Positions 34,944-43,304 of a stretch of DNA of 64,000 nucleotides are shown here, piece by piece (the first letter of the stretch is position 1; every line of letters starts with the position of its first letter). Position numbers and translations under genes: made by a program. The notes under the pieces are model-generated. The model was not told the DNA's origin and searched no databases. It saw only the letters and a list, made by a program, of their open reading frames with translations. The stretch comes from an uncultured Clostridiaceae bacterium (lineage in GTDB: Bacteria; Bacillota; Clostridia; TANB77; CAG-508): the NCBI GenBank assembly GCA_946998225.1, contig CAMPYH010000002.1, positions 62,001 to 126,000 of the forward strand, in the 5' to 3' direction.

Positions 34944-35753
34944 TTATTTTGTTTTCATATATTTTAAATATTCATCAATTATTTCTTTTGGTTTTCCATA
35001 ATCTCTCATCTCACCTTTTTCAATCCATAATACTTCATCACAAATTGAAGTTAGGTTTTCTGTATTATGTGATACTATAATAACTGTTCTATTTTCTTCA
35101 GAAATTAGTTCTTTCATTTTATTATAACTTTTAACTCTAAATGCTGAATCTCCAACACTTAAAATCTCATCAATTAATATAATATCTGTTTCAAGTATAG
35201 CTGTTATTGAAAAGGCTAATTTAGATTCCATACCAGAAGAATATGTCTCTACCGGTTTGTACATAAACTCTCCAATATTTGCAAAATCAATTACCTCTTG
35301 TACTTTAGCGTTTATTTCATCTTTTGTAAAACCTAAAAGTAATCCTGAAAGTATTATGTTTTCATATCCTGTAAGTTTTCTTTTAAAACCTACACCTATA
35401 GCTTGAAGTGATACTGTACCACCACATAGATCTATTTTTCCTTCATCTGGTGAAAAGATACCTGCAATTGCTCTTAAAAGAGTGGATTTACCAGATCCAT
35501 TTGATCCTACTATCCCTAATATTTTTCCCTTTTGAAGTTTAAATGATATATTTTTTAATGCAGTATATGCAGAGTTTTCTCTTTTTTCCATTCTTAAAAA
35601 GTTTTTCTTTATTGAATAAGATTTAAGAGATCTATATTTTATACTTACATTATCTACTATTAATCCAAATTCTTTTTTGGATACATCATTCATTTCTTTA
35701 TTTTTTTCTATTATTTTTTTATTCTTATCTTCTTTTTCTTTTATTTTTTCCAT
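34944..35753 (-). CDS. Polymer-export ABC transporter ATPase (TagH/Wzt-like)
   Basis: ATPase subunit of an ABC-2 exporter that flips teichoic acid or a similar lipid-linked polymer across the membrane. Walker A is GSNGSGKST, the signature is YSSGMESKL and Walker B with catalytic Glu is IILIDEIL; the H-loop is IIVSHN. At 269 residues it lacks the C-terminal substrate-binding or SH3-containing extension of some homologues. A charged Lys/Glu N-terminal segment of about 25 residues precedes the domain. The ATG at 35753 is preferred to a GTG 6 bases upstream by the spacing of AAGAGGT. It pairs with the permease gene just upstream and is last in the operon. Confidence 0.88.
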   Translation of the reverse strand: MEKIKEKEDKNKKIIEKNKEMNDVSKKEFGLIVDNVSIKYRSLKSYSIKKNFLRMEKRENSAYTALKNISFKLQKGKILGIVGSNGSGKSTLLRAIAGIFSPDEGKIDLCGGTVSLQAIGVGFKRKLTGYENIILSGLLLGFTKDEINAKVQEVIDFANIGEFMYKPVETYSSGMESKLAFSITAILETDIILIDEILSVGDSAFRVKSYNKMKELISEENRTVIIVSHNTENLTSICDEVLWIEKGEMRDYGKPKEIIDEYLKYMKTK

Positions 35754-35762
35754 TCTCACCTC

Positions 35763-36554
35763 TTATGAAATTTTAGCATAACTGTTTTCATATTTATGTA
35801 TTATTTTTATACCTATAAATCCTATTACAAGAGATATAACTATCCATATTAAGCACATCTTAAAATCTGGACTCTTTTTGTATAATATTACTGTTCTCAT
35901 TTGATCTATGACAAATGCTACTGGATTTACCTTAACTAAAACATTATTCCATGGTTTAGGTATTCTCTTTTTAATACTGTAAAATATTCCAGATAAATAG
36001 AATAACATCTTTAAAACAATTTTAGTTAAATTAAAAAGGTCATCTATATATACACCAAAGTGTAATAATATTAATCCAAATGAATAAGATATTATATATA
36101 TTAAAGCTAAAAGTGGGAAAAAGTAAAACAAATTCCAGGTTAGCTCGACATCTGAAAAAAGTATTAGAAGTAATAAAAGACCAAAAGATATCATTGTTTT
36201 AAAGAAGTAAACTAGACTTCTTTGAAGTAATAAAATATATTTTGGAATATATACCTTGCTAATAATATGTTTATGGTTTTTAATTAATTTTACAGCACCT
36301 AATATAATTAATTCAAAAAAAGTCCAAGTTGTAAGACCTATTAAAATAAATACTGCAAAATGTGGTTCTGATGCTTTAAATACTATTTTAGCTACATAAA
36401 TATATATAATCATAAAAGCTAATGGATCTAGTATCCACCATAGCCAATTTAAATATGAGTTTGCAACTTCTGTTTTTAAATCTGCTTTAGCTGTATATGT
36501 TGCATATTTCATATATTGCTTTAAATTCTTAAAAAAAAGTTTAATATCCTTCAT
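35763..36554 (-). CDS. ABC-2 type polymer-export permease (TagG-like)
   Basis: The 263-residue integral membrane protein has about six helices and the ABC-2 layout of teichoic acid and O-antigen exporters. Characteristic blocks are NSYLNWLWWILDPL near the N-terminus (short: LNWLWWILDPL) and the conserved NPVAFVIDQMR loop near residue 215. It forms the channel with the ATPase encoded next. It overlaps the epimerase gene by 14 bases and leaves a 9-base gap to the ATPase start. The start is supported by AGAGGAA. Confidence 0.88.
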   Translation of the reverse strand: MKDIKLFFKNLKQYMKYATYTAKADLKTEVANSYLNWLWWILDPLAFMIIYIYVAKIVFKASEPHFAVFILIGLTTWTFFELIILGAVKLIKNHKHIISKVYIPKYILLLQRSLVYFFKTMISFGLLLLLILFSDVELTWNLFYFFPLLALIYIISYSFGLILLHFGVYIDDLFNLTKIVLKMLFYLSGIFYSIKKRIPKPWNNVLVKVNPVAFVIDQMRTVILYKKSPDFKMCLIWIVISLVIGFIGIKIIHKYENSYAKIS

Positions 36555-37605
36555 TATCTAATTCCTCTAATAAATGTTTAAGAGTTCTTTCTACTCCCTC
36601 TTTTACTGTATATCTATTTTTATATCCTAATTTTTTTAATTTACTTGCATCAAGCATTCCTTCTGAAAAAGGAGCATATGATCTAGTTTTATCTTCTTTA
36701 AGATCAATAATAACTTTTAAATTAGGATCAAAACTTGCTATTGTTTCTGCTAATCCTTTAATTGTAATTTCATTACCTTCATCTGCCACATTGTATATTA
36801 CTTCATTTTTTGGTGATTCAAGAAGTATTTTAAACATTGCTGAAACTGCATCACCTAAATATGTATATCTTCTAAGTGGTAGTCCTAAGCTCTTCATAAC
36901 TATATTTTCATGTTCTATATAATTCTTTAAAAAGTCTGATTGTACTCTACCATCATATATATTTATTCCAGGACCAAATGTATATGTTAATCTAATTGCT
37001 TTACCATTTAATCCTTTTTGAGCATTATATGCTATTATTAAATTTTCAGCATTTTTCTTACTTTCTGCATATACATTTCTAATATTTGTATGATCTAAAT
37101 ATCCTAATTTTCCATCTTCTTTAAAATAATCTTCGCCTTCATTTTTTTCTCCATATATTTCTCTAGAAGATATAAACAAATATCCTTTAGCATTTTTTTC
37201 ATCTGCTACTTTTAATGTATTAATTGTACCTAATGTATTTGCTAAATTAGTTCCTATTGGATCTTTTTTAATATATGAAGGGCTAGCAGGTCCTGCTGTA
37301 TGAATAACATAATCTACATCTTCATCTATCTTAATTTCATCTTGAACATTTTGTTTTAAGAAAACAAATTTTCCATTCATCTCTTTAAATATTTGGTCTG
37401 AAAGTTCATTATTAGATAAAGCCAGTCCATATACCTTATGATCCTTATTATACTCTTTGTTTAAAAAATAAAGAGTTAGGAAGAAATATCTTCCTATCAT
37501 TCCATTAATACCTGTAATTAAGAAAACACTATTTGGAAGCTTATCTAAATTATTATCTTTTATAATATTTAAAATATCTTCTTTTACTATTTTAGTAATT
37601 TTCAT
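36541..37605 (-). CDS. NAD-dependent epimerase/dehydratase or reductase (extended SDR)
   Basis: The 354-residue protein has the Rossmann motif GINGMIG (about 33-39), the catalytic Tyr-Lys pair in YAESK (about 190) with the upstream SSREIYG, and the C-terminal substrate domain typical of sugar-nucleotide epimerases and decarboxylases. It lies next to a cytidylyltransferase gene, so it may make or reduce the sugar phosphate or CDP-polyol that the polymerases use. In TarIJ systems the reductase is a zinc alcohol dehydrogenase, so this would be an alternative enzyme. The exact substrate is unknown. The ATG at 37605 is preferred to a GTG 6 bases upstream by the AGGAG spacing. Confidence 0.8.
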   Translation of the reverse strand: MKITKIVKEDILNIIKDNNLDKLPNSVFLITGINGMIGRYFFLTLYFLNKEYNKDHKVYGLALSNNELSDQIFKEMNGKFVFLKQNVQDEIKIDEDVDYVIHTAGPASPSYIKKDPIGTNLANTLGTINTLKVADEKNAKGYLFISSREIYGEKNEGEDYFKEDGKLGYLDHTNIRNVYAESKKNAENLIIAYNAQKGLNGKAIRLTYTFGPGINIYDGRVQSDFLKNYIEHENIVMKSLGLPLRRYTYLGDAVSAMFKILLESPKNEVIYNVADEGNEITIKGLAETIASFDPNLKVIIDLKEDKTRSYAPFSEGMLDASKLKKLGYKNRYTVKEGVERTLKHLLEELDNEGY

Positions 37606-37613
37606 GTCCACTC

Positions 37614-38360
37614 CTATTCGTGTTTTGTTCCTTCAAAAAACTCTTTATAGTCTTCTGCATTTAATACACCTATCATTTTGTAAATATCATCTTGTGTTGT
37701 AATTTTAATATTACTTGTTGATGATTCTACAAAATGACATTTGTTTCCAAGATATGTCATTAAATTACAATTATCTATAAACATATCATAATTTCCAATT
37801 TCTTCTCTTACCTTATTATGTGCCGCTAAAATATCTTTTAAGAAAAATGTTTGAGGTGCTTTTGCTCTTTTACATTTTGATCTTTCAATAACTTCTATTA
37901 TCTCGCCCTCATCATTTATTATAACAGGTGTTTCAGACATATTAGCACATGAAATTGCATTACCTTTTTCTTTACATGTTTCAATGTTTCTTGTAATTAA
38001 ATCTTCACTTATAATCGGTCTTACACCATCATGGATTAATACAATATCATCATCTTCCATATTTCTTGAAGCTAAATCAAGGCCTGTATAAATTGAATCC
38101 ATTCCAGATTTTGATGAATATGGTTTTGTAACTTCAACAACTTTTTTAATATTAAAATGTCTTATTTGTTCTTTAGTATACTCTTCATATCCTTCCTTAA
38201 TAACAACATAAATTTCATCAATAAGTGGATGCTTTTCAAACTTTAAAATTGTACTGATTAAAATTGGTACTCCTCTAAATTTTATAAATTGCTTTGGAAT
38301 TTGATATTTCATTCTTTGTCCAGTTCCACCAGCAAATATAACCACTTTATTTTTTCCCAT
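37614..38360 (-). CDS. IspD/TarI-family cytidylyltransferase
   Basis: Activates a polyol or sugar phosphate with CTP to give a CDP-alcohol. The 248 residues carry the nucleotide-binding loop AGGTGQRM with PKQF (about 10-27), the HDGVRP motif (about 110), RAKAPQTF and a C-terminal IKITTQDD. The same family includes the isoprenoid enzyme IspD and the ribitol-5-phosphate cytidylyltransferase TarI. The location between two glycerophosphotransferase-family genes and an SDR favours the cell-wall role. The start has an AAAGGGA site and overlaps the preceding gene by 14 bases. Confidence 0.83.
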   Translation of the reverse strand: MGKNKVVIFAGGTGQRMKYQIPKQFIKFRGVPILISTILKFEKHPLIDEIYVVIKEGYEEYTKEQIRHFNIKKVVEVTKPYSSKSGMDSIYTGLDLASRNMEDDDIVLIHDGVRPIISEDLITRNIETCKEKGNAISCANMSETPVIINDEGEIIEVIERSKCKRAKAPQTFFLKDILAAHNKVREEIGNYDMFIDNCNLMTYLGNKCHFVESSTSNIKITTQDDIYKMIGVLNAEDYKEFFEGTKHE

Positions 38361-39597
38361 CTCTTTTCCCTTTCTCTAAGATAATTTTTGCCATGTCTTC
38401 TGTGGCATCTTTTGTTTTTACGACAAATTTATTTTTAGTTTTTTCTATTTCTTTAAACGGATAATCTTCCTCTAATATATTTTTAAGTTTATTTTTATCT
38501 TTTGCATAAACATTTTTAAACTCTTCTTTTATATCTATCTCTAGACCTCTGTCTATTATATATTTATCATAATCTGGTATAAATAAAAATACTTTAAGTC
38601 CACTTACCATTGCTTCATATACTGCACATGAATAATCTGTTATTAATATATCTGAAATTAATATATATTCTGCAGTTAGACTTTTATTATCTACATATGC
38701 ATTTATATTTTTAAGATCATTATATTTTTCTTTTAAATATTTATCTATTTCTTCTTGTGTTAAAATGAGTTTATCGTTTTTATGTGTTTTAATAACTAAA
38801 TTATATCTATTAAAATCTATTATATCTAATAATTCAAATACTATATTTCTTAAATCCTCAGTATTTGCTCTAGTAGTTGGTGCATATACAATTGTTTCTT
38901 TACTTTTATCTAGCTTTTCCTCTACAGCTTTAAATTCATCAGATTTTTCTTTGTAATCATACATGTTTTTTTGACTGCTTAATATGTCTACTATTGGAAG
39001 TGGAGAAATTATACATTTACTTTCATCATAACCAAATCCAGATGCTAAATTTTTGCTATACGCATTTGATGATGCAAATATATAATCATAATTTTTATGC
39101 ATATTAAATGTTTTTTCTGAAAATGTACTTCTACCATTTTTCTTATCTAGTATGTTTTTGCCAAAGCTCTTCATACTACCAAAAGAATGCCATATTTGGA
39201 AAACTGTTAGTTTTTTATTGGTAAAATTACAAATTGGTATTGAATAACCATCTATTACAGCTATACTACTATTACTTAAATTCCATAAATCTTTTAATAT
39301 ATTAAAAGCATATTTAAATGAATACTGTGTTCTCATACATGATGTATATATATGTACATTTTCATTTTGTTTTTTTATTTCATTTATAAGTAATTTAAAA
39401 TTTATTGATTCTTCGTCTAATTGTCTAGATAAAAATGCTATTTTATTTTTATCTCTTTTTCTTACTAATTGGATTATATTATAAAATACATCAATTACAA
39501 AAAAGAATACTTTAACTAAACAAAAAATTATAAATAAAAGTATTTTCTTTAATATATTTAAAATAAAGTTTATAACTTTACTAACGTTTTTCTCCAC
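38347..39597 (-). CDS. CDP-glycerol/ribitol phosphotransferase family protein
   Basis: Transfers glycerol or ribitol phosphate from a CDP-alcohol in primer or polymer synthesis of teichoic-acid-like chains. A hydrophobic N-terminal region (about 8-40) probably attaches it to the membrane. The GT-B-like catalytic domain has the conserved His motifs IWHSFGSMKSFG (about 140) and IKTHKND (about 282), plus TDYSCAVYE (about 325), where the usual second Ser is Cys. The 416-residue length fits the single-domain TagB/TarL-type enzymes. The start is GTG with AGAGGA upstream. It follows the related gene at 39607 by 9 bases. Confidence 0.85.
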   Translation of the reverse strand: MEKNVSKVINFILNILKKILLFIIFCLVKVFFFVIDVFYNIIQLVRKRDKNKIAFLSRQLDEESINFKLLINEIKKQNENVHIYTSCMRTQYSFKYAFNILKDLWNLSNSSIAVIDGYSIPICNFTNKKLTVFQIWHSFGSMKSFGKNILDKKNGRSTFSEKTFNMHKNYDYIFASSNAYSKNLASGFGYDESKCIISPLPIVDILSSQKNMYDYKEKSDEFKAVEEKLDKSKETIVYAPTTRANTEDLRNIVFELLDIIDFNRYNLVIKTHKNDKLILTQEEIDKYLKEKYNDLKNINAYVDNKSLTAEYILISDILITDYSCAVYEAMVSGLKVFLFIPDYDKYIIDRGLEIDIKEEFKNVYAKDKNKLKNILEEDYPFKEIEKTKNKFVVKTKDATEDMAKIILEKGKRDGKK

Positions 39598-39606
39598 TAT
39601 CTTCCT

Positions 39607-41166
39607 CTATTTATTAAATATCTCTTCAACTATTTGTTTACATGATCCGCCATGTTCTAGTTGTACTTCATCACGTTTAAATTTCTTTTGCCATTTTTTA
39701 ACTCTAAGCATCCTTAATGATTCTAAAAGTTCTCCTGTATTTCTTGATATATCATCACCTGCAAATTCATCTAGTGTTCTATGAACACCTCTTGTTTGCT
39801 CATAATTTTCTTTATCTGGTGCAAATATTATTATTGGTACATCTAGTAGTGCTGCCTCATATATATTTGATGAGAAGTCTGTAATCATTGCATTTGAAAC
39901 ACATAAAAGTTCATTCATATCTGGATAACTAGATAAATCTTTTATATTTGTATACTTATCTAATTTTACACCTAATTTTTTAATAAATGGATGCATTTTT
40001 ATTATAAAATTAATTCTATGACTTCTACAAAATTCATCTATCTTTTTTAAATCCAACCATTTCATATTATAACGTGCAACAGCTTGTCCTTTCCCTCTAT
40101 ATGTTGGAGCAAATAATACATTTCTTTTCCCTCTTAACTCAGGATATGCATTTAAGACTTTTTCTTTTATATCTTCTCTATTTTCTACTAATCCATCTAG
40201 TCTTGGAAGTCCTGTAATTATGAATTTATCTTTTGAAATACCAAAAACATCTTGGTATATTTCTGCTGTTTTATCTGAAGATGCAATTGCTCTTGTATAT
40301 TTTCTATGTGATGATTTAATAAGGTTTGGACTACCTTCTTTACCAAATCTTGCATACCCTACAGATTTAAATCCAACTCCTGCGTGCCATAATTGTATTA
40401 GCTCTACATCTTTATCTATTTTTAAATAATTAAAAAGAGGTGTGTAATTATCTATAAATATATAATTACATTTTGCAACTTTTATTGTTGATCTAATTGT
40501 TGGTATAACTTTCTTAATGTTTTTTATTTTAAATACATTAAATGCTTCTTCTATTAAATTATACTCTGTATTTTCTTTCATATAATCATAAAGTGCTATT
40601 AAATTTCCATCTATAACAGTTTTATTCATTGTTAAAAATAAAACGTTTTTATTTTTATCTTTATTTGGTGTAATAGCCCTAACTACATTATATAAAAATT
40701 GTGTAAAGTATTTAACCATTTTATTAAGAACTTTTTTTATTTTATTTTTTAATTTTTTTGGTCTTGGTACTTCCACAACATCTTCAATTTTAATATTTTT
40801 ATATGTTTGAAAATTAATTCTTAAAATTGAATTTTTAGTTTTATAAAAAGCTAAATATGCTTTTGCTTTTGGGAAAAGAAATAATTTTTCTTTATCCTCT
40901 ATGGTTTTATATAATTCTTTATCTAATTGTATAGGTTTTTTATTATATAAAACTAAATATTCACCATATAGTACATGATACTTATTCGAAACATTTACGA
41001 CATTTATTTTAAAATGTCCTTCTTCTACTTTTATCATTTGGTGTTTTTCTTTACCCTTTTTTCTGTACAAAACTAGTTTATCTACATCATAATTTGTTTT
41101 TAAATGCATATATGTATTTTCCCAATATACATCTACAACTTTTAATTTTTTGCTATCTACCGCCAT
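39607..41166 (-). CDS. CDP-glycerol/ribitol phosphotransferase with N-terminal beta domain
   Basis: The 519-residue enzyme is the first gene of the polymer operon. Its N-terminal 130 residues form a beta-rich domain seen in larger TagF/TarL-type proteins (about WENTYMHLKTNYD), then a basic amphipathic stretch (about 140-165) likely to bind the membrane. The catalytic domain carries QLWHAGVGFKSVGYAR (about 265; written as LWHAGVGFKS), KMHPF (about 395) and TDFSSNIYE (about 435), all conserved in CDP-glycerol glycerophosphotransferases. It has an AGGGGA site and a strong promoter upstream. With its neighbour it probably performs priming and chain extension; which does which cannot be told. Confidence 0.87.
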   Translation of the reverse strand: MAVDSKKLKVVDVYWENTYMHLKTNYDVDKLVLYRKKGKEKHQMIKVEEGHFKINVVNVSNKYHVLYGEYLVLYNKKPIQLDKELYKTIEDKEKLFLFPKAKAYLAFYKTKNSILRINFQTYKNIKIEDVVEVPRPKKLKNKIKKVLNKMVKYFTQFLYNVVRAITPNKDKNKNVLFLTMNKTVIDGNLIALYDYMKENTEYNLIEEAFNVFKIKNIKKVIPTIRSTIKVAKCNYIFIDNYTPLFNYLKIDKDVELIQLWHAGVGFKSVGYARFGKEGSPNLIKSSHRKYTRAIASSDKTAEIYQDVFGISKDKFIITGLPRLDGLVENREDIKEKVLNAYPELRGKRNVLFAPTYRGKGQAVARYNMKWLDLKKIDEFCRSHRINFIIKMHPFIKKLGVKLDKYTNIKDLSSYPDMNELLCVSNAMITDFSSNIYEAALLDVPIIIFAPDKENYEQTRGVHRTLDEFAGDDISRNTGELLESLRMLRVKKWQKKFKRDEVQLEHGGSCKQIVEEIFNK

Positions 41167-41245
41167 TTTTAATTCCCCTAATTGTATATTTTTATTATCA
41201 TTAAAATAAATAGTTTATATGCTTTTAGTGTACATAATATCCAAA

Positions 41246-41274
41246 ATTATACCATAGATACCTATATATGTGAA
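41246..41274 (-). promoter_or_regulatory. Promoter of the teichoic-acid-type operon
   Basis: TTCACA and TATAAT are separated by 17 bases on the minus strand, about 80 bases upstream of the first gene; the -35 differs from consensus at one position. Confidence 0.75.
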
Positions 41275-41361
41275 TTTTCCACATAACTATATATACATTT
41301 TAATATAGTTTATATCTTAAATATATTCAATACCATAATATATTTTATATTTGTATTTTAT

Positions 41362-41390
41362 CAAATAAAAATAGCAGCTCACTGCTATTT
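41362..41390 (-). terminator. Terminator of the rho-comFC group
   Basis: AAATAGCAG, four-base loop, CTGCTATTT followed by TTATTTGA on the minus strand, 6 bases beyond the comFC stop. Confidence 0.8.
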
Positions 41391-41395
41391 AAAAT

Positions 41396-42094
41396 TTATA
41401 TTTTTCTATATGCTAATGTAAAAAAATGTACATTTATTTCTTTATAGTTGTTTTTTATCATCTCTCTTGCTTCATATAATGTACTACCAGTTGCAATTAA
41501 ATCATCACATACTAATATATCTTTTACTTTTTCTTTTTTTAATCTTTCTATATTTTTATTTAATATAAAATGGTTTTTAACATTTAAAAGTCTATCTTCT
41601 CTCTTTAACGTTTTTTGTTCTATTTCTAAATTCTTTTTTTCTTCATTTCTATCAAGTATTTTTATATATTCCTTATTATATCTTTGAGCTATTTTAAAAG
41701 CCATTAGTTCTACTTGATCATACCGCCTTTTAAATATATTTTTCTTAGTTGTTGGAATATATGTAATATATTTAATGTTTTTAATTATATTTAAAAAGAT
41801 TTTATTGTTTTCAAGTAATTTTAAATAAATATCTATGACATTTTTTCTTTTTCTATATTTATAATCTAATAACATCTGTTTTACAGGTCCTTTATATATT
41901 GACGCATATACCAGATCTAATTTTAAGTTTTCATCTCTTAAACGCCCTGTTTTTAATATGCTTTTATATAATCTTTTACAATCATCACACAGATCATTTA
42001 TATCTGCTTTGTTTTCACAAAAATAACATTTATTTGGAAATATAAAATAGAATATAGATTTTATGATTTTAAAAATTTTGTGTTTTTTATTCAT
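41396..42094 (-). CDS. comFC: ComFC-like phosphoribosyltransferase-fold protein
   Basis: ComF-family protein related to natural DNA uptake and recombination. The 232 residues contain an N-terminal four-Cys zinc motif (CYFC and CDDC, about 19-40) and the PRPP-binding loop ILVCDDLIATGST (about 190; VCDDLIATGST). The length is normal for the family. No comFA gene is adjacent, so a competence role is inferred from the family only. The ribosome binding site is weak (GATAGAAT). It follows the membrane protein gene by 27 bases and ends at a strong terminator. Confidence 0.85.
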   Translation of the reverse strand: MNKKHKIFKIIKSIFYFIFPNKCYFCENKADINDLCDDCKRLYKSILKTGRLRDENLKLDLVYASIYKGPVKQMLLDYKYRKRKNVIDIYLKLLENNKIFLNIIKNIKYITYIPTTKKNIFKRRYDQVELMAFKIAQRYNKEYIKILDRNEEKKNLEIEQKTLKREDRLLNVKNHFILNKNIERLKKEKVKDILVCDDLIATGSTLYEAREMIKNNYKEINVHFFTLAYRKI

Positions 42095-42121
42095 AATCTA
42101 TATTCTATCATTTTTTATATT

Positions 42122-43288
42122 CTATTTTTTTATATCTTTCTTTTTATCTGTTTTATTATCTTCTTTTAAAGTTATTATGTTACCACTATATGCATCTTTT
42201 TTTTCTTTCTTTTTTCTAATAACATCTCTTGTAAGCTTAGAAATTATTTCAAAAACTAATATATTAAATATTAATGCAGAAAGAAGAGAATTTAGTATAA
42301 ATCTATATGATGTATAAATTCCAATATATGATATCGTTCCTTTATATATTCCTACTATAATTTGTGGCATTAAAATTACTATATATATAAGCCATATGTA
42401 GACAAGTATTCTTCCTATAATTTTAAATGCTAATGCCCATTTTTTATTCTTTTCCGTCTTATCTTCTAATAGATAATATATTGATAAAAGTATTATAAGT
42501 ACAAATAAACTACATATATAAAATACACTAAACTGGTTGACTATATATTTTAAACCTTCATCTACTTTATTAGATGGATTTTTATATACTAATAGTCCTT
42601 TATTTTTATTATCTTTAACTATATCGTCTGTTATTTCTTTTAGCTTTTTTTCTTTATCTTCATTTTCTTTTAAATCTATATTTAAATACACTATATTAGA
42701 AAGATTTATATCATCTAAATTTACTTTTTCTCTATCTTTTATAAAAAGCGCTACATCATAAACAAACTTTGGATGTTTTAATGTAAAATCTGTATTTACT
42801 GTATATTCTTTTTCATTTAACTTTCCAAGTTTTATTAAAAGTTTATCTTCATTTTTAATATGCTTAAAATCTGCTGTTTCTTTAGTTATATTAACAGCAT
42901 TTTCTTTAAAATCTTTTGTATTAAGTACATTTATATTATCTTTAACTGTAATTATTTTTGCATCAAAACTGCTGCTTTCGTCCTTAATTACAAGACCTTT
43001 GTTTACTTTAAATGTTGAATAATCTTTAATATTATATTTTTCAAATGTTTTTTTAAGATCTATATTTTTAAGTGTAGTCATATCACTTTTCATAATACTA
43101 AGATCATAATTCATTTGACTTTCTTTTAAAGCTTTTTTATTACCTTTTACAGTATAATGTAGTGGTAATATTAATGCAGATAAGCACATTGTCATATACA
43201 ATATATTAAACAGCACTATTATTAATAAAAATGCTTGAATTAGTTTTTTAAAATACTTAAAAAAGTTTTCTCTAAATTTTCTACTCAT
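42122..43288 (-). CDS. Multi-pass membrane protein with extracytoplasmic domain, unknown
   Basis: The 388-residue protein has an N-terminal membrane helix (about 18-42), a mainly polar Lys/Asp-rich outer domain (about 45-245) and four C-terminal helices (about 250-270, 283-305, 310-325 and 330-352), then a basic Lys-rich tail in the cytoplasm. I recognise no family or catalytic motif. It lies between rho and comFC with short gaps (16 and 27 bases) and so belongs to the same transcript. A GGAG site precedes the start. Confidence 0.65.
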   Translation of the reverse strand: MSRKFRENFFKYFKKLIQAFLLIIVLFNILYMTMCLSALILPLHYTVKGNKKALKESQMNYDLSIMKSDMTTLKNIDLKKTFEKYNIKDYSTFKVNKGLVIKDESSSFDAKIITVKDNINVLNTKDFKENAVNITKETADFKHIKNEDKLLIKLGKLNEKEYTVNTDFTLKHPKFVYDVALFIKDREKVNLDDINLSNIVYLNIDLKENEDKEKKLKEITDDIVKDNKNKGLLVYKNPSNKVDEGLKYIVNQFSVFYICSLFVLIILLSIYYLLEDKTEKNKKWALAFKIIGRILVYIWLIYIVILMPQIIVGIYKGTISYIGIYTSYRFILNSLLSALIFNILVFEIISKLTRDVIRKKKEKKDAYSGNIITLKEDNKTDKKKDIKK

Positions 43289-43304
43289 TGTTTCTCCAAT
43301 ATAT

